Source: Marispirochaeta sp963667435 (GTDB lineage Bacteria > Spirochaetota > Spirochaetia > JC444 > Marispirochaetaceae). Taken from it: 64,000 bases of DNA. Of this stretch, positions 35,369 to 45,500 are shown in pieces. Every line of letters starts with the position of its first letter. Positions within the stretch are counted from its first letter, which is position 1. The stretch spans positions 4,092,001-4,156,000 of the forward strand of contig OY763414.1 in NCBI GenBank assembly GCA_963667435.1, given 5' to 3'. Position numbers and translations under genes: made by a program. The notes below the pieces were generated by a model. The model did no database searches. It was given only the letters and a program-made list of their open reading frames with translations, and was not told where the DNA came from.

Positions 35369-37213
35369 ATGAACAGGAAAATTGTTATTGCAGCCGGTGC
35401 AGCTGTTTTACTTATTCTTCTTATGGGGGGACTGGCTGTCTGGGCGCCCTGGAAATCCGGTGATACCGGAACTGACGAGACTACTGATATCCGGGGTAAT
35501 ACACTCCGTCTTGCTTCGGAATATTACCAGCAGGGAGAGTTCCAGCGTGCCCTTGACCTGATTGATCAGCTGCTGTTGCAGAATCCTGATGATGAAGATG
35601 CCCGGGCTCTGCGTGATGCAGTTATCCAGGCGCGCAAAAACGAGGAAAACCAGAAGCAGGAGCAGGATAAAGCTCTTCAGGATGACCTTACCGAATCCCT
35701 TTCTTCCCTAAGTGAGAGTATAAAAGAGACGGGCAGTAAGCAACCGACACCCCAGCCTGTTCCTCAGGCTGTTCCGCAGTATGATCCCAAAGCCGAAGAG
35801 GCTGCCCGAACTGAAGCGGAACGGAAAAAGCAGGAGGAGGTAAACCGGCTTATACAGGAAGGGGTTGCCGCTATGGAGAAGGAGTCCTATCCGGAAGCAC
35901 GCAGCCGGTTTGATGAAGCTCTCGGACTTGATCCCGATGTTGCCTATGCCTATGCCATGAAAGGGGAGGCCTTCTTTCGGGAAGATTCCGAGAGTCAGAC
36001 ATCTCTCAATGAGGCCGTAACCAATGCCAACAAAGCCATACAGAAAGATCCCAATCTCTGGATTCCCCATAACACCCTGGGAAATATCTACGCCAATAAC
36101 CGCCGCTGGGATGATGCAATCCGCCATTTCAAGGAGGCCTCCCGGCTGAATCCGGAAAACGCGGATGTCCTGTTTGAGCTAGGGAAGGTCCAATACCGGG
36201 CAGGACAGTTCCGGGATGCGAAACAGTCATTTGAAGGTGCGGTATACCTTGTCCGGGATTATGCCAAAGCCTGGTTCAACCTGGGGCTCACGGAAAACAG
36301 GCTGAATAATCCGTCTGGAGCGGTAAAGGCGTTCTCCAGTACTGTAAAATATGCCCCCGACCTGATTTCCGCCTATTTCGCACTGGCAAACGCCTACCGG
36401 GCACAGGGAGACCTGGGAAAGGCGGAAGAGAACTATAAGATTGCAGTAACCAGGGATCCGGAAAATGTTAACTACAACCTCTACCACGGTATAAACCTTT
36501 TTGATCAGGGGAAATCCGCCGATGCAGAGGCCTATTTCAAGGTTGCGGCGGGGCTTGATCCCGGCAGGGCTGATGTTTTCTATAATCTGGCCCTTGCCCG
36601 GATAAAACTGAATCAGGCGGGACCGGCTCTTGAGTCGGCTGCACAGGCGGTGAAAATTGAGGGAGACAATCCGCTGTATGTCTATACCCTGGGACAGGCT
36701 GCGGAACTGACCGGGAATGTGGATTATGCGGTACAGGCTTACGAGAAGGCAATACGACTTGATCCCAACTATGTTAAGCCCATGATAAACCTGGGTAAAC
36801 TCTATGATGCCAGCGGAGAGAAAGAGAAGGCTCTCGACCACCTGCTGGCAGCCTATAATATAGAGCCGAATTCACTGGAGGTGAATAATAACCTTGGCAA
36901 TGTCTACCTTCATGCAGAGCTCTACAACGATGCGGTAAAGCACTATAAAAAAGCTGTAGCGGTGAAACCCAATGCTACCCTTATACGCTACAACCTGGCA
37001 ATTGCCTATATTGAAACGGAACAGACCAGCCTTGCCAAGGAAGCTCTGATGGAACTGATAAAGATCGATCCGGCTTTCTGGGATGCATACTACCGTCTGG
37101 GTATGGTTCTTTATTCGGAAGGTGATAAGGACGGCGCCCGGGCCATCTTCAATAAACTGCTGGAGAAGAAGCCTGACTATCCCAAACGTTCCGAGATAGA
37201 GACCCTGCTCTGA
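35369..37213 (+). CDS. Membrane-anchored TPR protein
   Basis: 614 residues from ATG 35369, nine bases behind AAGGAG; the GTG at 35363 is too close. A membrane helix near the start (about 3-22) is followed by a first TPR (ASEYYQQGEFQRALDLIDQL), a charged linker with a Pro-rich stretch (PQPVPQAVPQYDP), and about a dozen TPR units to the C-terminus. The repeats keep the W-N-G-A-P spacing of classic TPRs, for example IPHNTLGNIYANNRRWDDAI. It ends three bases before the convergent mutL stop. A scaffold for envelope or motility assembly is an inference. Confidence 0.75.
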   Translation: MNRKIVIAAGAAVLLILLMGGLAVWAPWKSGDTGTDETTDIRGNTLRLASEYYQQGEFQRALDLIDQLLLQNPDDEDARALRDAVIQARKNEENQKQEQDKALQDDLTESLSSLSESIKETGSKQPTPQPVPQAVPQYDPKAEEAARTEAERKKQEEVNRLIQEGVAAMEKESYPEARSRFDEALGLDPDVAYAYAMKGEAFFREDSESQTSLNEAVTNANKAIQKDPNLWIPHNTLGNIYANNRRWDDAIRHFKEASRLNPENADVLFELGKVQYRAGQFRDAKQSFEGAVYLVRDYAKAWFNLGLTENRLNNPSGAVKAFSSTVKYAPDLISAYFALANAYRAQGDLGKAEENYKIAVTRDPENVNYNLYHGINLFDQGKSADAEAYFKVAAGLDPGRADVFYNLALARIKLNQAGPALESAAQAVKIEGDNPLYVYTLGQAAELTGNVDYAVQAYEKAIRLDPNYVKPMINLGKLYDASGEKEKALDHLLAAYNIEPNSLEVNNNLGNVYLHAELYNDAVKHYKKAVAVKPNATLIRYNLAIAYIETEQTSLAKEALMELIKIDPAFWDAYYRLGMVLYSEGDKDGARAIFNKLLEKKPDYPKRSEIETLL

Positions 37214-37216
37214 TTC

Positions 37217-39013
37217 TCAGGTGCGCCCGACAAAGGCAAAGAGTTCTTCACGGCTTATCCGGTACCATACCGGTCTGCCGTGGGGGCACCGGGGGTCGGG
37301 CAGCTTAAAGACCTCTTTTAGAAGGCTATCTGCGCTTACCCTGTCCAGGGTCTCTCCGTCTTTCACAGCAGCTTTGCAGGACATGTCTGCATACAGATCT
37401 CTCAGGAGGTTGTCCAGAGAGCCTGCTGCCCCCTCAAGAAAAGCGGTAAGCTCTTTTTCCACTCCCCGGTAGGATGAGGGGATGCTCTCAATGAGAATGG
37501 TTCCTTCCCCGGTACGACCGTGAAATCCCAGGGGCTTCAACTTTTCCAGCAGATCCGCACAAAACTTCGCATCTCCAGGAGCCTCCACCTCAAGGGGCAG
37601 TATAAGGCCCTGCGGATTCGGGTCCGGCCGGGAAAACTTTTCATAGAGGATCCGTTCATGGGCGGCATGCTGATCTACCATATACAGTTCATCCTCTACC
37701 TGACAGATGAGGAAAAGATCGAAGGCTTGACCGATGTAGGTTATCCTGCTTTCCGGTCCCGGCTCCGGGATCTCTTTCCGCGGGATTTCCTTCCAGGAGT
37801 CGATTCTATCTGCAGCATCTGCTGGTCGGCGAGACCGGATCGGCCCCGGAACTTTGCTGCGGTCAGCTGAAGGGAACGACCGAAAAGCCATTTTCAGCTC
37901 CTCTCTCCTTTCTGCCAGGTTCTGTTTTGCCTGTTTTTCCGAGGCAATGCTGTTGAATTCCCCTAGGTCCGGTGCCTCATTGTAACTTCTGCTCCTAGTG
38001 CCGCTTATGTTTGACGGGCGGTTTACGTGCAGCTGTATGGACGAAGATACTGCATGGTGAATTTCCTTCAGTATTCGTACTCTGGCTTCCCGTTTTGCAG
38101 GATGAATATTAAAATCCACCTGTTCCGGGTCTACCTCCAGAAACAGCATGGCCACCGGATAACTTCCTCCGGGCAGAACGGTGGAGAACCCGTATTCAAC
38201 AGCCTGAAGAAGGGAGTATTCCTGAATGCGGCGTTTATTAAGGTAAACATGGATGTAGCGCCGGTCACGGCGGTACACCGCCGGAGATGCATGTACTATG
38301 GTGAAGGAGAAGCCTTCTCCTGTTTCTGAAAAGGATTCTGTTGTTCCTCTTGGGAAGATTGACGGATAGGCGGTGCATACCCTATCTATGCGGTCGCCGG
38401 GGGGGAGAGTGGTTTTAGGATTACCGTCGTTAAAGAGCTGGAAATGGATGTCAGGGAAGGGTACAGCCTTCTCCAGAAATGTGGTTCTGCACAGGGTTCC
38501 TTCAGACTGTGCACTTTTAAGGAAGCGTCTGCGACCGGGAAGATTGTAGAAAATATCTTCCACCTCCACGGTGGTGCCCTTGCGTCCTCTCCAGGGCTGC
38601 AGAGAAGATAGTTCACCATTTTCCACAATAAGGCGGTTTATATTCTCATCGGAGCCGCTAATTATTCTCAACCTGGCGCAGGACCCGATGCTTCCCAAAG
38701 CCTCTCCACGAAAGCCGAGACTGGTTGTGTGGTAGAGATCGTCCACTGTTTCAATTTTACTGGTGGCATGGGGCAGAAAGCAGAGTTTAAGGTCCTCTTC
38801 ACTCATCCCGCAGCCGTCATCGCTTACCCGGATGAGACCTATGCCGCCTTTTGAAAGGTCAACCTGAATGGAAGATGCGCCGGCGTCAACGGCGTTATCC
38901 AGCAGCTCCCTGACAACAGAAAACGGCCGGTCGATCACCTCGCCGGCCGCGATTTTTCGTGCAACATCGTCCCGGAGGAGTTTAACCCTCCGGGGGATGG
39001 TGTGATTCTCCAT
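37217..39013 (-). CDS. mutL: DNA mismatch repair protein MutL
   Basis: 598 residues. The N-terminal GHKL ATPase has EVIDRPFSVVRELLDNAVDA, DDGCGM, HATSKI and FRGEALGS. The C-terminal dimer domain contains DQHAAHERILYE, which fits the endonuclease motif DQHAX2EX4E, so this MutL can probably nick DNA itself without MutH. It links MutS mismatch recognition to strand removal, and RecJ at 22558 is a candidate exonuclease. It lies eight bases after the FecR/porin gene on the same strand, so it is likely read through from the outer-membrane operon. Confidence 0.95.
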   Translation of the reverse strand: MENHTIPRRVKLLRDDVARKIAAGEVIDRPFSVVRELLDNAVDAGASSIQVDLSKGGIGLIRVSDDGCGMSEEDLKLCFLPHATSKIETVDDLYHTTSLGFRGEALGSIGSCARLRIISGSDENINRLIVENGELSSLQPWRGRKGTTVEVEDIFYNLPGRRRFLKSAQSEGTLCRTTFLEKAVPFPDIHFQLFNDGNPKTTLPPGDRIDRVCTAYPSIFPRGTTESFSETGEGFSFTIVHASPAVYRRDRRYIHVYLNKRRIQEYSLLQAVEYGFSTVLPGGSYPVAMLFLEVDPEQVDFNIHPAKREARVRILKEIHHAVSSSIQLHVNRPSNISGTRSRSYNEAPDLGEFNSIASEKQAKQNLAERREELKMAFRSFPSADRSKVPGPIRSRRPADAADRIDSWKEIPRKEIPEPGPESRITYIGQAFDLFLICQVEDELYMVDQHAAHERILYEKFSRPDPNPQGLILPLEVEAPGDAKFCADLLEKLKPLGFHGRTGEGTILIESIPSSYRGVEKELTAFLEGAAGSLDNLLRDLYADMSCKAAVKDGETLDRVSADSLLKEVFKLPDPRCPHGRPVWYRISREELFAFVGRT

Positions 39014-39021
39014 CTATACTC

Positions 39022-41097
39022 CTAAAATGCTACCCGTGTTTCAATGGAGACGGCGAAGTTTGCATCTCCGTCGGCGTTGACAAAGTTGGTAAGTACTGCA
39101 GCAAGTTTAAGGGTCGGTGCAATGGGGTAAACCAGTTCACCATACAGTGCTGTACCTTCATCAAAGAGCGTATGATGGATTATATCGTCTGCAAAGCCCA
39201 CGGTATCCATTCCCAATCCTGCACTCAGGCCGATAAAGGGAATTGTCGGAACTGTCAGCTGAAGGTGAAAAAGGTCTGCCTCACCGTTAAGCCCGCTGTC
39301 ATCCCAGGCCATGCGGTATCCTGCTTCCATGAGCAGTATATTGGGGATTTCAAACCCGGCCTCGCCGTATATGCCCTGCAGGACTTCGCTGGAATCAGTA
39401 TAATCCGACCATACATTGTAGGCTGCCGCCGAAGCATACAGATCCCGTGTTCGCTCATAGGTGGGGCCGTACTGTCCGTTGAAAAACAATCCCTTGCTGA
39501 ACTGATACTCAAGCTTGTAATTCATAATTCCTATGTTTCCGAGGACTCCGGTGTTCCACCCGTAGTTCTGCAGGGAATCAAGAAAATTATTTCCGTCTGT
39601 GTTGTAGAAGTAGTCGGTTGCCCAACCGGAATCAACTGTAAGGTAGCTGTCCCTGAAGTAAGGAACTGTTGTGGCTATATCGGCATAGGCGACAATTGAA
39701 AGGGAGTCGTTATCCACTAAGGGGAATTCCGTATCCAGGGCCGGGTTCAATATAATCGGGTCGCCGTAGGCGTTGTCCGTGTCAGGATTCAGATCCATTA
39801 TGGAAGAGACGCCGAAGCCTAAGGGAAATACACTTCCAAGAGGACGGTAGCCGATCCTGGCACCCATAATCTCAGGTTCTGCAAGGTCATTCACCACGGA
39901 TTCCAGCGTCCACTTACTGGTATTTACACCACCGTTAATACCTACTCTGCGGATTGCGGGGAAGTCGGTATCGTTGGCAAAGCGGTTCATGAGGATTCCG
40001 TGACCCATGGTAACATCGTCGTAATTTCCCACCTTGAAGAAGACCGTATCCCGGTTGTCGCCATATTCAATGTAGCGGATCTTAAGCACGAGATCCCGGA
40101 TTGCATCTTTTGTCCCGTCCTGGATGTTGTTCTGGTCTGTACCGAAGGACCATTCATAGTTGTTATTCGGACGATACCAGTCGTTGGGGTCAAACAGATT
40201 GGTATTGTAGATTACCGGCAGATAGAGAGATACCCCGAACTTCCCCACGTTGAAGGTGGGCTGCAGAATCAGTTTGGAATAGGTTATTCCGTCTATGGTT
40301 ACCGTGCCTATCTCCATACCCATATACTGGGCAAGAAAATTCATTACCGCGCTATCTTTGGGAGGTACTTCCTCGGTAATGGCTTGAGATTCTTCCTGTA
40401 CCGGTTCCGGTGCTTTTTTCTCTTCCTTGACTACAGGCGCAACATAGCCGGGAACCTCCTCGGGATTAAGGTTGGTAAACTGCAGGTTTTCATAGAGGGT
40501 TGCAAGTCGTTCGGTACTCAGGGTCACCGCCTCAAAACTGGATCCAAGAGCATCGGCAAACTGTCCTGCTCCCAGACTGACTGCTTTGCCTGTGTTCAGA
40601 CTTGTGTACTCAATTGCTCCCTCGAAAACAAAGGCGGCATCTGAGAGAGAAGGCACTACTTCAAGGCCGAAATCGGTTCCTCTCACACCTGCAACGGCTG
40701 AGGGTGTCTGGATGGAGTAGTTGTTATGCTGAAAGACACCTATTTTGGCAGCTACTGTGCGGATTTTTCCGCCGAGGAGGGAGAACTCATTGGCAGTCTG
40801 TTCATCCCTCTGCAGTGCCTCAATAATAAATTCCGTGTTTTCGGAAAGCTTTACGATTGAACCGTTGGGGTCCAGCCGGATTTCCGCGGAACTGGCAAGG
40901 GTTTTAATCCGGTCACCTGGCATGAGTTCCATGCCGTAAAAAACTCCCTCCACCATGTTTCCGTCTATATCATAAACTTCTATTTCAAATTCATCATCAT
41001 AGTATTCAAGCAAGGCAACCGGTTCCAGGGCATCCTGTGCAAACGCGGAAACCGTCAGCAGGATGAGGAAGGGTATAAGTGTTAACAGGCGTTTCAT
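39022..41097 (-). CDS. FecR-domain protein fused to a porin-like beta barrel
   Basis: 691 residues from ATG 41097, behind GGAGGAT. The signal peptide is LLTLIPFLILLTVSAFAQ. Residues about 25-190 form a FecR-type domain (DRIKTLASSAEIRLDPNG, LLGGKIRTVAAKIG, TPSAVAGVRGTDFGLEV). After a Glu/Pro-rich linker of about 60 residues, residues about 260-691 form a strand-rich barrel with ITYSKLILQPTFNVGKFGVS. This matches VAYQRLVLKPDFSIGKFGLG in the next protein upstream, and both end in VAF, a barrel-assembly signal. It probably sits in the outer membrane. FecR domains usually sense or transduce signals; here one lies on a barrel. Confidence 0.7.
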   Translation of the reverse strand: MKRLLTLIPFLILLTVSAFAQDALEPVALLEYYDDEFEIEVYDIDGNMVEGVFYGMELMPGDRIKTLASSAEIRLDPNGSIVKLSENTEFIIEALQRDEQTANEFSLLGGKIRTVAAKIGVFQHNNYSIQTPSAVAGVRGTDFGLEVVPSLSDAAFVFEGAIEYTSLNTGKAVSLGAGQFADALGSSFEAVTLSTERLATLYENLQFTNLNPEEVPGYVAPVVKEEKKAPEPVQEESQAITEEVPPKDSAVMNFLAQYMGMEIGTVTIDGITYSKLILQPTFNVGKFGVSLYLPVIYNTNLFDPNDWYRPNNNYEWSFGTDQNNIQDGTKDAIRDLVLKIRYIEYGDNRDTVFFKVGNYDDVTMGHGILMNRFANDTDFPAIRRVGINGGVNTSKWTLESVVNDLAEPEIMGARIGYRPLGSVFPLGFGVSSIMDLNPDTDNAYGDPIILNPALDTEFPLVDNDSLSIVAYADIATTVPYFRDSYLTVDSGWATDYFYNTDGNNFLDSLQNYGWNTGVLGNIGIMNYKLEYQFSKGLFFNGQYGPTYERTRDLYASAAAYNVWSDYTDSSEVLQGIYGEAGFEIPNILLMEAGYRMAWDDSGLNGEADLFHLQLTVPTIPFIGLSAGLGMDTVGFADDIIHHTLFDEGTALYGELVYPIAPTLKLAAVLTNFVNADGDANFAVSIETRVAF

Positions 41098-41117
41098 TCT
41101 ATCCTCCTTAGTCTGAG

Positions 41118-42434
41118 TCAGAATGCCACCGAGGTGGAGAGATTGGCTGTTGTTATCCACGGGTCGTCTCCGGCTGCTGCAGCAGGATCATAGCGCAGGG
41201 TATAGGCCAGGGTGATTACCGCATTACCGGTTTTATAGTTTATTCCGGCCCCGATTACGCTGTTGTCAGCAGTGGTGAAGTCATCCCAGCTTTTAAGTAT
41301 CCGTTTGTCGTAGCTGGCATCAAAGTATATTCCGGGAATAAGGCCTTCACCGATCTTGAGGGTGGCATTGATGTGGGGATACTCCAGGTCGTTTTCAGGT
41401 TCCGCAAAGCTTCCTTCAATGCTTGAAAGAAAAACTACCGTGTCCTGCAGAAATGCGAAGCCCAGACTGGCGTACCAGCCTGCATAAGCCGGGATTGATT
41501 CCGTTCCGCTGTAGACAGCGTATTTTGCCTCCCGGTAGAGATCATACTGTCCGTCAAAGTAGACGGGGATAAAATCATCTCCCAGAAAACGCATCTGGGC
41601 GCCGTAGAGGATGTGCTGCACAAAGCGTCCGCCGGCACCGATCATCCCTCCAAGGGCTTCGTCCTGAAAAACCGCATCACTGAATGCAGCCAGACTTACT
41701 GCGGGGTTATCAAGGATCGGCTGGCGCAGGTCAAACCCGAACATCCGGACCGGATCCGCCGATCCGGAGGCGAAATCATACTGTGCATCCGGTACCCGAT
41801 CCATTGCAAAGGTTGTTCCAACCTGTAGTTCCGGCAGCAGGGGCAAACTTGTATCGGCTAATGGACGGGCGTATACCCGTGCGGCGATTACATCCATTAC
41901 CGCCAGATTGCCTACAAATGTTTCTATTCCCATATATGGAAAGTTTACAAGGTTCCCGTCAACATCCAGGCTGAGGCCTATAATACGGGTGTCCGGCAGA
42001 AAATGGGTGTTAGCGTATCCGCCCATAATAAAACCGTTTCCCAGAGTGCCGTCTTCAATCGAGCCTATTTTGGTATAAAAGTCATCGCCTTTATGGCCGT
42101 AGCGTACATAGCTGAAAATGGGCAGATATTTTTCCAGTGCCGATTCGCCGTCTTCAAGTACCCAGTCTTCTTCCCGGAAATCCGTACCATTGTCGGTAAA
42201 ACGGTAGTGCAGGGGAATCCACAGCCCGAGGCCGAATTTTCCGATGGAGAAATCGGGTTTGAGTACCAGTCTCTGATAGGCTACGGTCTCTCCGTTTTCC
42301 TGAAAGCCCACGGCACCGATGTCTATGCCCAGACCGAAATCGAAACCGCCTTCACTATCCGACTGGGCCCAGACGGCGGATACCGTAACGAGCAGGGCTG
42401 CAATCAGCAGCAGGCGAACTGATTGTTGTCTCAT
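41118..42434 (-). CDS. Porin-like outer-membrane protein, paralogue of the FecR barrel
   Basis: 438 residues. Signal peptide LLLIAALLVTVSAVWAQ, then a barrel: GFDFGLGIDIGAVG, VLKPDFSIGKFGLGLWIPL, GSIEDGTLGNGFIMGGYANT (compare GNYDDVTMGHGILMNRFAN in the FecR protein). The C-terminus is NLSTSVAF. Two nearby genes with the same barrel suggest duplication, one copy having gained the FecR domain. The substrate, if it is a channel, is unknown. It has its own strong promoter at 42485-42512 and is separated from the FecR gene by 20 bases. Confidence 0.7.
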   Translation of the reverse strand: MRQQSVRLLLIAALLVTVSAVWAQSDSEGGFDFGLGIDIGAVGFQENGETVAYQRLVLKPDFSIGKFGLGLWIPLHYRFTDNGTDFREEDWVLEDGESALEKYLPIFSYVRYGHKGDDFYTKIGSIEDGTLGNGFIMGGYANTHFLPDTRIIGLSLDVDGNLVNFPYMGIETFVGNLAVMDVIAARVYARPLADTSLPLLPELQVGTTFAMDRVPDAQYDFASGSADPVRMFGFDLRQPILDNPAVSLAAFSDAVFQDEALGGMIGAGGRFVQHILYGAQMRFLGDDFIPVYFDGQYDLYREAKYAVYSGTESIPAYAGWYASLGFAFLQDTVVFLSSIEGSFAEPENDLEYPHINATLKIGEGLIPGIYFDASYDKRILKSWDDFTTADNSVIGAGINYKTGNAVITLAYTLRYDPAAAAGDDPWITTANLSTSVAF

Positions 42435-42455
42435 TCTCTTTCTCCTTATACAGCC

Positions 42456-42469
42456 GCAGTTTAAACTGC
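42456..42469. promoter_or_regulatory. Perfect 14-base palindrome in the porin leader
   Basis: GCAGTTTAAACTGC is fully self-complementary. It begins about nine bases downstream of the predicted start of transcription and ends about 20 bases before the porin ATG. Its position suits a repressor operator or a short leader hairpin. I see no second copy in the window. Confidence 0.6.
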
Positions 42470-42484
42470 AAAGTGTATATTAAT

Positions 42485-42512
42485 AGTATACTGCATTTTT
42501 ACTAAACTACAA
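42485..42512 (-). promoter_or_regulatory. Sigma-70-type promoter of the porin/FecR/mutL block
   Basis: On the minus strand TTGTAG (42507-42512) and TATACT (42485-42490) are separated by 16 bases. Transcription should begin near 42478, giving a leader of about 45 bases to the porin gene. A 14-base palindrome lies in the leader. Confidence 0.75.
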
Positions 42513-42559
42513 TTTCTCTATCTGAAGTACAAGGCGTGATTTTGCTGCAAAGCCTTTTC

Positions 42560-45500
42560 TCAGAAGGAAAAAACACCGGTAATACCGGCTTCCAGGGCAA
42601 AAAAGTTAAGTGAACTGTTATACCCGTCCATGCCGGTACTGTCGAATCCGAAGGCGGCATAAACTTCCAGGCTGTTTTCCGGCCCGAAAAGCAGGGCGCT
42701 GGCCTGTTTCAGGGATCCGTAGCGCTCCCAGCTGTTTTCTGCAGGGCTGAGTTCGAAGTCTATTTCACTTGTGTGGCGCAGCCGTTGGTTCCCTTCGGGA
42801 ACCAGATCGACGGGCAGTGGAAGCTTCAGGGGATTTTTAACATCCTGAAACCAGCGCATCTGCAGATTACTGTCCCAGGATACTGCATTGTAATCTGCAT
42901 CCCAGGTAAAACTGTTTTTCAGACTCAGCGTGCCCTCATCATGCCCGTAGAGACGAATTGTATTATCCGCAGACCAGCCAACCTCAAACTCGTCCTCCTG
43001 GAGAGTTGTTACGCTTATGCTGCTTACTATTTCATCCGACTCGTACCAGGAACCCAGTGGATATGCTCCCATTGTTCCGGTGAGATTTACCGCTGTCATG
43101 GTGAGGTTTGTGGCAGTCGTAAATGAGGTGCTTACTGTATCATATTCCCTCAGATAGTCTCTGCCGGTGGTAAACGAGAGGGTTGAGGGAATGATCAGAT
43201 CGCTGAGTCGGGAGGAGAAGGGTCTTTTAAGGTCCAGGCTAAGAGAAGGAGAATACTGCGCTTCTTCGAAGTCTTTGCTTCCGCCTGAGAATTGTTCCTT
43301 TTCACTCTGCAGAAAAATCTCTCTTCCCGGCAGTGCGGTAAGAAAATAGTCCTGGTTTCCCGCGGTTTCCGCCCAGGAGGCAATATCTCCGGAAAATGCA
43401 TGTTCTCCCCGATTGAAGGCGGAGGTATTCCACTCTCCGGAGAATTCCCGGTTGTAACTTAATCTGTATTTCAGTTGATAGGGATTCATGGGGAAAAGAA
43501 CTCCCTCCAGGGACAGTCCTGACTCCAGGCTGTCTTTCTGCAGTCGTTCTTCTGTGCCGTAGCGTGCCGAGGAGGCCGATGAGAGTAATGAGAGATTCAG
43601 ATCTTTAAGAGGGCTGCTCTCCAGCGGAAGATCGAGGCTTACTGTCCGGCTTCCCGGCAGGGAATCCTCCTTATACAGGAGCAGTTCTGTTGCCTGAAAC
43701 CAGCCGTCACCGTAACTCCCGGGATTCAACACCGTTGCGGTGAGGGTGTTGCTCAGACTCAATGATGGAGCTGCAGAGATGAAACGGGAATCCGCAGAAG
43801 CACTTGCAATCCAGGTCTGGGTAAGACTGTCTTCATCTCCAGTAACTGTTGCAGACGTTCCGGCTGAGAATCCGGGCAGACTGAATCTGAGGGAATCTCC
43901 ACGGGTGTAGCTGAATGTACTGCCCGATGGTTCGTGGGAGTAGCTCTCGATTAATTGTACCGTCCCGGTTTCAGGTATTGTAAGACTGTGGCTTCCCGCT
44001 GTTTCGACTCCGGATTCCCCTTCTCTGACAGTGAGACTCACATCAGCCCGTGACCAGAGTGATGAGAATCCAGCTTCCTGATACACACGATACACCCGGC
44101 CGTCGGCGGCGGAAAAACCTGTGCCGAACCCAGAGGAGGCAATCCGGGAGCTTTCCGCCCAGGTGAAATTACCCAGCAGGGGGACTCCTCCGGCAGAGAG
44201 GATTTCCCCCGGCCGGGAGTAGCGGGCACTGCTTACCACACCGTAATCTGCGGCGGAAACCGGGTCTGACAGGTGGAGTTCGTCTATGAATAGAACGCCT
44301 GACGTGCCTGTGGTGCGGAAAACTGCTCTCCGGACTACAATGTCCCGATCACCACTGACAGACGTCGAGGCGGGGGTATCACCCTGAACAGATACTTTCC
44401 TGTCCGGGAGGTTTACCTCTACTTCGCACCAGTCTGTGGATGTATTGATTGTATTCAGGTTGATGCTGAATGTACCCTCATCGCCCTCAAGATCAAGCTG
44501 AAGATCCTCAGTTCCTGCGGCGGCTGCATCCAGGCGGTAGTAGAAACGCAGGGTATCATAGGCGGACAGGGGCACTTCATTCAGGGGTCCCGCTGCTTCT
44601 CCCGGTCCTCCGGACCATTCCATCCGCATTACCTGCTGGTCATCGTTGTCGTCATTAAAACGGGTATCCACCAGGTCAAAGGCGGAATAAAGCTTCCGGG
44701 AAGGTTCTTCACCGCTTTCAAGCTCATATTCAGAGAGTTCACTCACGGAGGTTTCCTGGTTCAGGGGAACAAAGCCGGTACCCTGTACCTGGACTTCACC
44801 GATCAGCAGCTTGCCGGTTGATGTCCCCAGGGTGCTTGAGAGCAGTATCTGCACCGCTCTGGTTGAGGATAGAGCGCTCCTCTCCGCCCGGGAGAGGGGT
44901 ATGTAGACAGTTCTCCAGACTCCGTCGTCGGCGGTCTCTGCAGGCGGGGTAAGAGTCACTGTCCTGGAGCTCACCTCCTGGTTCAGCAGTTCATTGCCGT
45001 CGGCATCCTCACTCTCCTCGGTTCCATTACCATATTCCCCCCGGGGGCCGTTTCCGCCGCCTCCCACATACAGAGTGCTTCCGGATATGTCATAGGCAAA
45101 TCCGGTATCATAGGATCCGGTTTCATTATCAAGGATACCGTCATCGTCAATATCTTCCGAGACAGCCCCGGCTCTGAAGGTTATTGCCGGGGTTCCACCG
45201 CCGCTGTTGGTCAGCCGGTACTTAAATGAAATTGCTGTTGCTCCTGAAAGGTCGAGAACCGCACCGGTGTTTATCTGTGCTCCCACCCATTCGCCTGCAT
45301 CAATACTGTAATCCAGCACAGCAACCCGGCCGTCAATATCGTCATCCTCCGCCAGGGCCACCGAGGGGCCGACGGGGTTTCCATCGGCATAGGTGTACAC
45401 CTGTTCAGAAGGTGGTGTCCATGTGTATTCCTGAAGGGAGCTTCCTCCGGTATCCAGATACTTGTAGTAGTCGGTATAGCTGAGCTCGCCAAGATCTGCT

